Part shown: positions 6,844 to 12,033 of the stretch, piece after piece
Numbering within the stretch: the stretch's first letter is position 1
How the letters are laid out: the number at the start of each line of letters is the position of its first letter
From: Gammaproteobacteria bacterium
GTDB lineage: Bacteria > Pseudomonadota > Gammaproteobacteria > Steroidobacterales > Steroidobacteraceae
NCBI GenBank assembly: GCA_030043215.1
Contig: JASHYG010000418.1
Coordinates: forward strand, 1 to 12,033
Length of the DNA: 12,033 nucleotides
Direction of reading: 5' to 3'
Program-made: the position numbers and the translations under genes
Notes under the pieces: model-generated
What the model was told of the DNA's origin: nothing
Databases searched by the model: none
What the model saw: the letters and a program-made list of their open reading frames with translations, nothing else

Positions 6844-6861
6844 CGGGCGATCCGGCGCCCG
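6844..6861 (+). terminator. Weak hairpin after fadE
   Basis: CGGGCG-ATCCGG-CGCCCG forms a perfect 6-bp GC stem with a 6-base loop, eight bases after the fadE stop. No T-run follows, so intrinsic termination is doubtful. GC-rich DNA of this kind often contains such stems by chance. Confidence 0.25.
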
Positions 6862-6896
6862 ATCCTCGGGCACTACGCCGGGCCGCGGGACCGGCG

Positions 6897-6902
6897 TACC
6901 AT
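6897..6902 (+). promoter_or_regulatory. Possible -10 hexamer before gspA
   Basis: TACCAT ends eight bases before the gspA ATG, and no SD is present. Placement is identical to TACACT before the sigma gene (also eight bases). A promoter here would give an almost leaderless mRNA. The -35 region is weak. Confidence 0.35.
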
Positions 6903-6910
6903 CGAGAGCC

Positions 6911-8596
6911 ATGTATCTCCCGTTCTTCGGCCTCAACGAGAAGCCGTTCGCGATTACGCCCGATCCGCGGTATCTCTACCTCAGCGAGCGCCACGCCGAA
7001 GCTCTAGCCCATTTGCTGTATGGCATCAACGAAGCGGGTGGGTTCGTGCAGCTCACCGGCGAGGTGGGCACGGGCAAGACCACGGTCGTGCGCTCGCTCC
7101 TCGCGCAGACGCCGCAGAACGCGGAGATCGCGCTCATCCTCAATCCGCGGATGACCGCCCCGGAATTCCTGCTGACCATCTGCGAGGAGCTCGGGATCGG
7201 CGTTCCGGATTCCGCGACGCAGAGTCTCAAGGACCTCGTCGATATCCTGAGCCACTACCTGCTGCGCGCGCACAGCGCCGGCAAGCGCATCGTGCTCGTG
7301 GTTGACGAGGCGCAGAACCTCGCTCCCGACGTTCTGGAGCAGGTCCGCCTGCTCACGAACCTGGAGACGAACACCCAGAAGCTGCTGCAGATCATCCTGA
7401 TCGGCCAGCCCGAGCTGCGGGATCTGCTCGCGCGGACCGAGCTGCGGCAGCTCGCGCAGCGCATCACCGGACGCTATCACCTCTGTCCTCTGCTCAAGCA
7501 GGAGACGGCCGCCTACGTCCTGCACCGGCTGCGGGTCGCGGGCGCGACGAGCGACATCTTCACGGCCCGCGCGCTGTCGGAAGCGCACCGGCTGTCGGGC
7601 GGCGTGCCGCGGGTGATCAACGTCATCTGCGATCGCGCGCTGCTCGGCGCCTACACGCAGAATCACCACCGCGTGACGGCCTCGATGATGCGCCGCAGCG
7701 CCGAGGAGGTCTTTGGACGCCGCCTGCTGCCGCAGTGGCTGCCGTGGTGTGCAGCGGCGGCGACGGTGGCGGTGCTGGCCCTCGGCGGGCTCGCCTTGTG
7801 GCAGCTGAATCCGGCGACTTTCTGGGCCCACGGCCCGGTGTCCACGCGCGGCGCGGCCGTTGCAGCGGGCGGCGCGGCCGCCGCAGCCCATGCGCGATCA
7901 CCCAGCATCGCGGACCCGCCCCGCGCCCAGGCCGCTGCCTCGCAGGCGTCCGGCTCCAACGCGATCGGCCTCGCCACTCTGCTCGGTGAGCGTGGATCGC
8001 AGACCGATCCGGACACCGCCTTCGGCAAGCTCTTCGCGCTGTGGGGCGCGCACTACGTTGCGGGAAGCGTCGATCCCTGCACGCAGGCCGTCCAGCAGGG
8101 GTTGCAATGCTTCGTGCAGCGCGGCTCGCTCGCGCAGCTGCGGCTCTACAACCGGCCGGCCATCCTGATGCTGACCGACGACTCCGGAGAGCCGCGTCAA
8201 GTCGTCTTGTCGGAGCTCGGCGACGAGCTCGCACAGATCGAGCTCAACGGCTCCCACGCGGTGCGAATTGCCGACCTGACGCGGTACTGGTTCGGCGACT
8301 TCCTGCTGCTGTGGCGCCCCGGGATCTCTGCTCCGAAGGCGCTCTCCCTCGGCATGCGAGGCGCTGACGTGCGGCAACTGCGCGAGCGGCTGGAGCGGCT
8401 GCGCGGCGTCAAGAGCCCCGAGCCCGCGAGCGACCTCTTCGATGCGCAGCTCGGCGAGCTCGTGCGGGACTTCCAGCGCACGCACCGGCTCACGGTGGAC
8501 GGGATAGCCGGCCTGCAGACCCTCGTCGTGCTGAACAGCGCGAGCGCGGAGCCGCACACGCCTTTGCTGCTCGCGTCGGACGTACACGGTAGCTGA
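6911..8596 (+). CDS. gspA: GspA/ExeA-type AAA ATPase with C-terminal peptidoglycan-binding domain
   Basis: A 561-residue inner-membrane ATPase. In Aeromonas, ExeA works with ExeB to place the type II secretion secretin through the peptidoglycan. The N-terminus MYLPFFGLNEKPFAITPDP is the family hallmark. Walker A is GEVGTGKT (50-57) and Walker B is IVLVVDEAQNL with Asp132 and Glu133. LSGGVPRVIN (228-237) is the helical-lid segment. A transmembrane helix at about 279-297 is followed by an Ala/Gly-rich periplasmic linker (to about 350). A C39-peptidase-like fold follows (about 355-470) without an obvious catalytic Cys-His pair, then a peptidoglycan-binding repeat (about 478-540, LSLGMRGADVRQL ... 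TVDGIAGLQTLVVLN). Length matches ExeA. It is followed after 3 bases by gspB. No other type II secretion gene is visible. Confidence 0.93.
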   Translation: MYLPFFGLNEKPFAITPDPRYLYLSERHAEALAHLLYGINEAGGFVQLTGEVGTGKTTVVRSLLAQTPQNAEIALILNPRMTAPEFLLTICEELGIGVPDSATQSLKDLVDILSHYLLRAHSAGKRIVLVVDEAQNLAPDVLEQVRLLTNLETNTQKLLQIILIGQPELRDLLARTELRQLAQRITGRYHLCPLLKQETAAYVLHRLRVAGATSDIFTARALSEAHRLSGGVPRVINVICDRALLGAYTQNHHRVTASMMRRSAEEVFGRRLLPQWLPWCAAAATVAVLALGGLALWQLNPATFWAHGPVSTRGAAVAAGGAAAAAHARSPSIADPPRAQAAASQASGSNAIGLATLLGERGSQTDPDTAFGKLFALWGAHYVAGSVDPCTQAVQQGLQCFVQRGSLAQLRLYNRPAILMLTDDSGEPRQVVLSELGDELAQIELNGSHAVRIADLTRYWFGDFLLLWRPGISAPKALSLGMRGADVRQLRERLERLRGVKSPEPASDLFDAQLGELVRDFQRTHRLTVDGIAGLQTLVVLNSASAEPHTPLLLASDVHGS

Positions 8597-8599
8597 TCG

Positions 8600-9307
8600 A
8601 TGTCGTTCATTCTCGATGCGCTGAGGAAGTCGGAAAGCGAGCGGCAGCGGCAGAGCGGACCGGCCCTCTTCGAGGTGAAGGTCGCGCCGCCGCGCCACCG
8701 GTTCGCGATCTGGGCCATCGCGCTCGGTGCCCTGCTCGCGATCAATCTCGTCGTGGTCAGCTGGATGCTGACGCGCAGCTCCTCGGCGCGCAGCGCAGCC
8801 CGGGTGGCCGCGGCGCCGGCGGCCGCGGCTCCTGTGGCCGCAGCGGCCGTGCCGCACTTGCCGGCTGCGACTCCGGCCGCTGCGCTATCCGCTCCTGCGG
8901 GAAGCGTTCAGCCCGCGGGCCCCAAAACGGTCGCACGCTCGGACGCTGCCCCGCCGCCGCCAGCCGCCACAGGCGCCGCTGCAGCCAACCCCGATGACCT
9001 CGCCCCGGCCGTCGAGCCGCCGCAAGGCTCCGCGGCAGCGGATAGTGGGGGGGCGGTCGTGCGCGAGCCCGAGAGTGGCCTGCCGAGCTACCGGGACGCG
9101 GCGGCCGTGCCCGGGGCGAACATTCCCCCGTTGCAGCTCGACCTCCACGTGTACTCGGAGAAGCCCGATCAGCGCTTCGTGTTCCTGAATATGGTCAAGC
9201 TGCACGAGGGCGATGCCCTTCCGCAGGGCGTGCGCGTGGATGCCATCACGCCGGACGGCGTGATTCTGTCGTACCACGGCACGAGGTTCGTGCTCCAGCA
9301 CCAGTGA
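8600..9307 (+). CDS. gspB: General secretion pathway protein B (GspB/ExeB)
   Basis: A 235-residue inner-membrane partner of GspA. The N-terminus MSFILDALRKSESERQRQSG is diagnostic of GspB proteins. A transmembrane helix lies at about 35-57 and is followed by a long Ala/Pro-rich periplasmic spacer (about 60-170). The C-terminal GspB domain (about 175-235) starts IPPLQLDLHVYSEKP and continues through FVFLNMVKLHEGD to GVILSYHGTRFVLQ. In Aeromonas and Vibrio the GspA-GspB complex helps the GspD secretin assemble. The start is 3 bases after the gspA stop and has no SD, which suggests translational coupling. It is the last gene before a 228-base gap. Confidence 0.93.
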   Translation: MSFILDALRKSESERQRQSGPALFEVKVAPPRHRFAIWAIALGALLAINLVVVSWMLTRSSSARSAARVAAAPAAAAPVAAAAVPHLPAATPAAALSAPAGSVQPAGPKTVARSDAAPPPPAATGAAAANPDDLAPAVEPPQGSAAADSGGAVVREPESGLPSYRDAAAVPGANIPPLQLDLHVYSEKPDQRFVFLNMVKLHEGDALPQGVRVDAITPDGVILSYHGTRFVLQHQ

Positions 9308-9332
9308 TGGCGGCGGTCTTGCGCGCTACCCC

Positions 9333-9352
9333 GCCCCGGCTTCTCCCGGGGC
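9333..9352 (+). terminator. Hairpin after gspB
   Basis: GCCCCGG-CTTCTC-CCGGGGC is a perfect 7-bp GC stem with a 6-base loop, 25 bases after the gspB stop. No T-run follows. It could stall RNA polymerase or protect the 3' end of the gspAB message; a classical intrinsic terminator is not supported. Confidence 0.35.
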
Positions 9353-9368
9353 AGCGCCGGCGTCCCGT

Positions 9369-9384
9369 GGGGGCGTCGACCCCC
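9369..9384 (+). repeat. Second hairpin in the gspB downstream gap
   Basis: GGGGG-CGTCGA-CCCCC is a 5-bp GC stem with a 6-base loop, 17 bases after the first hairpin and just before the possible -10 at 9401. Two GC stems in one short gap may mark the end of the gspAB transcript or be part of the next gene's regulatory region. Confidence 0.3.
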
Positions 9385-9400
9385 TCTGTCGAGCCCCCCT

Positions 9401-9406
9401 TATGAT
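9401..9406 (+). promoter_or_regulatory. Possible -10 element in the 228-base gap before the TonB-like gene
   Basis: TATGAT matches the -10 consensus at five of six bases and is the only AT-rich patch in the gap. A start here would give a leader of about 120 bases before the GTG at 9536. An ATG at 9412 opens another frame that only shadows the real gene, so it is not called. No good -35 is present at 17 bases. The rest of 9308-9535 holds only the two hairpins. Confidence 0.35.
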
Positions 9407-9522
9407 GACCCATGTCACAGAAGCGGCCGGTATTTCGCGCCAGAATCGCCTGGAGCGAGTGTTTGGCCCTGGACCTCGGCCATCCAGGCCCGGGATCACC
9501 GGCCCGGCGCGCCAAAGGGCAT

Positions 9523-9528
9523 GGAAGG
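9523..9528 (+). promoter_or_regulatory. Shine-Dalgarno favouring the GTG start at 9536
   Basis: GGAAGG seven bases upstream of the in-frame GTG at 9536. The alternative ATG at 9521 overlaps this site and has only AAAGGG at one-base spacing, so the GTG is preferred; the difference is five residues. Confidence 0.5.
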
Positions 9529-9535
9529 TCGCGAA

Positions 9536-11455
9536 GTGTCCGAGAGTGCACTAAAACAGGCGCCGCCGAGCGTGCCCGGAGCGGGCGATCCGGCGGCGAG
9601 CAGTGTGCGCCTCAGCGAGAGCCTCGTCGCGTTGACGCGGGACGACTCGCTCAGGAGCACGCTGGCAGCGGTCGCCCCGGAGCACGCGCTCACCTTCGTG
9701 AGCGACGTGGAGGACCTGTCGAGCCACCTGCAGATCGAGCCGGCGGGTGTCGCGATCCTGGACAGCGCCGCGCTCAACGTCCCGCCGGCCGAGCTCGCTC
9801 GGCTCCTGCGCGCGCAGTTTCCCGAGCTGGTGCTCATCGTCGCCGGCGGCCCGCAGGACCAGGCGGCTCTCTCCGCCCAGATCGCGCAGGGAACCGTTTA
9901 CCGGTTCTTGCACAAGCCGGTGTCGGCGCAGCGCGTCAAGCTGTTCGTGGATGCCGCATGGCGGCGGCACGACGTGGAGCACGCGACGGGAACCTTCGCA
10001 GCGCTGCGGCCGGACGCTCCATCGAGCGAGCCGACCCTCTCGCGCCGAGCGCTGTGGATCGCCGCGGCGGTGCTTGCGATCGTGTCGGGGGCGCTCGTGT
10101 TTGCATTGAGCCAGAGCGTTGTGTGGCACCGCGCTGCTCTCCCAAGCCCCACGCCCAAGCGGGCTGCAGCGCCCGTCCAGGCCGGACCCGTGGCCGGGCT
10201 GCTGGCCAGGGCCGATGCGGCGCTCGCCCGCGGCGCGCTCACCGCTCCCCCCGCGGAGAATGCCGCCGATCTTTATCGTCAGGTCCTGCAGCGCGATGCG
10301 ACCAACGCTCGTGGGCACCGGGGACTTCTGCTCGTGGCGGACGACCTGCTCACCGAGGCGGAGCAGGCCCTGCTCGCGGGCCGTATCGACGAGGCGGCGC
10401 AGCTCAACGAAGCGGCCCGCGCCATCGAGCCGGACAACGTTCGGGTCACCTTCCTCACGGCACAGATCGCGGAGGACCGGCGGCGCAGCCTGCCGCCGCC
10501 GGCTGCGGCTCAGCGCGAGGCCCACGCACGCGATCTGCAAGCGCAGGTGAAATCCTTCCTGGACCGCGCGGAATCGGCCGAGCACAGCGGCGACCTGCTC
10601 ACGCCGGCCGACAGTAATGCGAAGCTCTTCGTGGATGCGGCCGCTGCGCTCGCGCCCGACGATCCGGCCGTGAGCGCAGCGCGGCACGACCTGGCGATGC
10701 AGATGCTGGCGCAGGCACAAGCCGCCGTGCGCGCCGGCAATCTCTCCAGTGCCGAGCGCTGGACTCAAGCGGCGAGCGATGCGGGGGCGCCCGAGGCGGA
10801 GCTTGCGGCCGCGCAGCACGCGCTGCAGGGCCTGCGCGCGCCGCCGGCTCAGCCGTCTCAGCCGGCGCAGCCGGCCGAGACGGACCACGCCCTGACGCTC
10901 TTCGAGCAGCGGCTCGCGGAGGGCAAGCTGTGGAGTCCGGCTCACGACAGCGCGCAGTACTATCTCGCCCAGCTGGAAGCGGCCGATCCCACGCGCCCGT
11001 CGACCGTGCTCGCTCGGACGGCGCTCGTAGCCCGCTTGCTCGATGAGGCCCGGCGCGCCGCGGCGAGCAATGATTTCGGGACGGCCTGGGAATCGCTGGC
11101 GCTCGCTCGCACCGCCGGCGCGAGCGAGCCGGACGCCACCGCCGTGGAGAGCACGATCGCCGCCGAGCGATCCGCGGCAACGATCCCCGAGAGCACGCTC
11201 GAGAAGGTGCACAATGTGGCGCCGGTCTACCCACCGGCGGCGGAGCTGCTCGGCCGGGGCGGCTTCGTCGACTTGCAGTTCACGGTGCGCGCCGACGGCA
11301 CCGTGGCCGACATCGCCGTCACACACGCGGAGCCTCGGGGAATGTTCGATTCGGCGGCCGTTCAGGCCGTGCGCCAATGGCGCTACAAGCCCGTGCTGCG
11401 CGACGGACGGCCGGTCGATCAGCGAGCCAGCTTGCGCGTGGTCTTCAAGCCCTGA
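9536..11455 (+). CDS. Receiver-like / transmembrane / TPR-like / TonB C-terminal fusion protein
   Basis: A 639-residue protein with an unusual order of parts. Residues about 25-145 look like a two-component receiver: VAILDSAAL places Asp76 at the phosphoacceptor position and RFLHKPVS gives the conserved Lys127-Pro128, but the Thr/Ser position is Ala/Gly and the acidic pair is uncertain. A transmembrane helix follows at about 172-193 (ALWIAAAVLAIVSGALVFAL). Helical, TPR-like repeats come next (DLYRQVLQRDATNARGHRG; EAAQLNEAARAIEPDN), then a Pro-Gln linker (437-448). The last 82 residues are a TonB C-terminal domain: VYPPAA, GFVDLQFTVRADGTV, AVRQWRYKP. The receiver would be cytoplasmic and the rest periplasmic. 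It lies downstream of gspAB and 17 bases before a receiver-kinase gene. True TonB energy transduction is unproven, and a structural or signalling role is possible. Confidence 0.82.
   Translation: MSESALKQAPPSVPGAGDPAASSVRLSESLVALTRDDSLRSTLAAVAPEHALTFVSDVEDLSSHLQIEPAGVAILDSAALNVPPAELARLLRAQFPELVLIVAGGPQDQAALSAQIAQGTVYRFLHKPVSAQRVKLFVDAAWRRHDVEHATGTFAALRPDAPSSEPTLSRRALWIAAAVLAIVSGALVFALSQSVVWHRAALPSPTPKRAAAPVQAGPVAGLLARADAALARGALTAPPAENAADLYRQVLQRDATNARGHRGLLLVADDLLTEAEQALLAGRIDEAAQLNEAARAIEPDNVRVTFLTAQIAEDRRRSLPPPAAAQREAHARDLQAQVKSFLDRAESAEHSGDLLTPADSNAKLFVDAAAALAPDDPAVSAARHDLAMQMLAQAQAAVRAGNLSSAERWTQAASDAGAPEAELAAAQHALQGLRAPPAQPSQPAQPAETDHALTLFEQRLAEGKLWSPAHDSAQYYLAQLEAADPTRPSTVLARTALVARLLDEARRAAASNDFGTAWESLALARTAGASEPDATAVESTIAAERSAATIPESTLEKVHNVAPVYPPAAELLGRGGFVDLQFTVRADGTVADIAVTHAEPRGMFDSAAVQAVRQWRYKPVLRDGRPVDQRASLRVVFKP
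10844..10879 (+). repeat. Four 9-bp tandem repeats coding a Pro-Gln linker
   Basis: CCGGCTCAG, CCGTCTCAG, CCGGCGCAG and CCGGCCGAG encode PAQ-PSQ-PAQ-PAE in the TonB-like protein. It is a short proline-rich hinge in the helical periplasmic part, much shorter than the Pro-rich spacer of classical TonB. Confidence 0.65.
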
Positions 11456-11472
11456 GCGCCGGCGCAACCCTC

Positions 11473-12033
11473 ATGAAAGCGAAGTTCTTGATCGTCGACC
11501 GGGATGCCCGCTACCGCGAGTGGCTGCGGCATCAGGTGGGCGCGCTCTGTCCGGAGGGCGCCGTCACGGCGATCGATCGCGAGGAATTCGAGCGGCGCCT
11601 GCCGACGTTCAAACGATCGGACTTCGATCTGCTGCTGCTCGCGGCGCACTTCGGCGAGAGCCCCGAGGACCCTCAATCGGAGGGCCTCGAGCAGCTGCGG
11701 CAGCTGCGCGATCGGGCGGCGTTCCCGTCGGTTCTCGTGATCGCGGACGACGGCAACGAGCTCACGGCCGTGCGCGCGCTGCAGCTCGGAGCGATCGATT
11801 ATCTGCCGAAGCGGCTGCTCACGGCCGAGCGGCTGGGGACGTCCGTGCGGCTCGCGCTACGGCGCCTGGAGCTGCGCGATGCGGAGGCGACTGCACCCGA
11901 CCTGCCGACGGCGGACCGCGCGCCGGGCGAGCCCATCGCGGGGTACACGATCCGCCGCCGCATCGGTGAGTCGGAGAAGGCGATCGTCTATCTCGCGACG
12001 AGCGCCGCGCTCGGCATGGACGTTGCGCTCAAG
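11473..12033 (+). CDS. Receiver-like domain fused to Ser/Thr protein kinase (partial at window edge)
   Basis: The first 187 residues are visible, open to the window end. Residues 1-135 fold like a response-regulator receiver: MKAKFLIVDRDARYREWL, FDLLLLAAHFGES, VLVIADD and GAIDYLPKRLL. The phosphoacceptor position is Ala57 instead of Asp, while Lys113 is kept, so it is probably a pseudo-receiver. From about residue 157 a eukaryote-like kinase domain begins: GYTIRRRIGESEKAIVYLA and then VALK, whose Lys187 (the ATP-binding lysine) is the last codon in the window. In the glycine-rich loop only the first glycine remains (Gly165); the other two are Ser167 and Ala170. Activity therefore cannot be judged until the rest is seen. 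The gene starts 17 bases after the TonB-like gene without a clear SD, suggesting co-transcription. Confidence 0.82.
   Translation, partial: MKAKFLIVDRDARYREWLRHQVGALCPEGAVTAIDREEFERRLPTFKRSDFDLLLLAAHFGESPEDPQSEGLEQLRQLRDRAAFPSVLVIADDGNELTAVRALQLGAIDYLPKRLLTAERLGTSVRLALRRLELRDAEATAPDLPTADRAPGEPIAGYTIRRRIGESEKAIVYLATSAALGMDVALK

Noticed and set aside
6844..6861. Stem-loop after fadE as a true intrinsic terminator
   Set aside because: No T-run follows and short GC stems are common by chance here, so it is listed only at low confidence.
9412..10617. ATG at 9412 just after TATGAT, opening a 401-codon plus-strand frame
   Set aside because: The product is Arg/Gly/Ala-rich without motifs and runs out of frame over the TonB-like gene. 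A frameshifted extension of that gene cannot be excluded, but nothing supports it.
9551..11467. Long open frame (638 codons) on the minus strand opposite the TonB-like gene
   Set aside because: It is dominated by Arg, Gly and Leu with no motif, while the plus strand encodes recognisable receiver, transmembrane and TonB segments.
1..12033. CRISPR arrays, tRNA/rRNA genes, insertion sequences, attachment sites
   Set aside because: No regularly spaced repeats, cloverleaf-like sequence, transposase motifs or terminal inverted repeats were seen on either strand.

Overview
The window is very GC-rich DNA with dense genes, ATGA overlaps and few strong Shine-Dalgarno (SD) sites. The gene content is an RpoE-like ECF sigma factor, a FadE-type membrane-anchored acyl-CoA dehydrogenase, a Thermus/proteobacterial-type malate dehydrogenase and a GspA-GspB pair. 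This points to a Gammaproteobacterium, perhaps of the Xanthomonadales / Nevskiales / Steroidobacter side. The placement is an inference from gene content only.

Left, minus strand (1-1755): an ABC export operon read leftwards. A near-consensus sigma70 promoter (1726-1755) carries an imperfect palindrome over its -10 and spacer. It is followed by an unlisted 35-residue hydrophobic small ORF with a textbook SD, a YtrA-type GntR repressor, an ABC ATPase and the N-terminus of a membrane permease cut by the window edge. The layout suggests a self-repressed, inducible exporter.

Middle, plus strand (1781-6835): an ECF sigma factor and a membrane-anchored putative anti-sigma factor overlap by ATGA. 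They have a possible autoregulatory promoter back-to-back with the ABC promoter. Then come malate dehydrogenase (mdh) and FadE acyl-CoA dehydrogenase, each with its own -10-like hexamer.

Right, plus strand (6911-12033): gspA and gspB, the inner-membrane pair that helps the type II secretion secretin pass through peptidoglycan, 3 nt apart. After a 228-nt gap with two hairpins come two unusual proteins. One joins a receiver-like domain, a transmembrane helix, a TPR-like helical region and a TonB C-terminal domain. The other, cut by the window end, joins a degenerate receiver-like domain to a Ser/Thr protein kinase domain. The two adjacent receiver-like proteins beside gspAB are the most interesting part of the window: a candidate envelope-signalling module linking a periplasm-spanning TonB-like protein to a protein kinase.

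No tRNA, rRNA, CRISPR array, insertion sequence or phage gene was seen.
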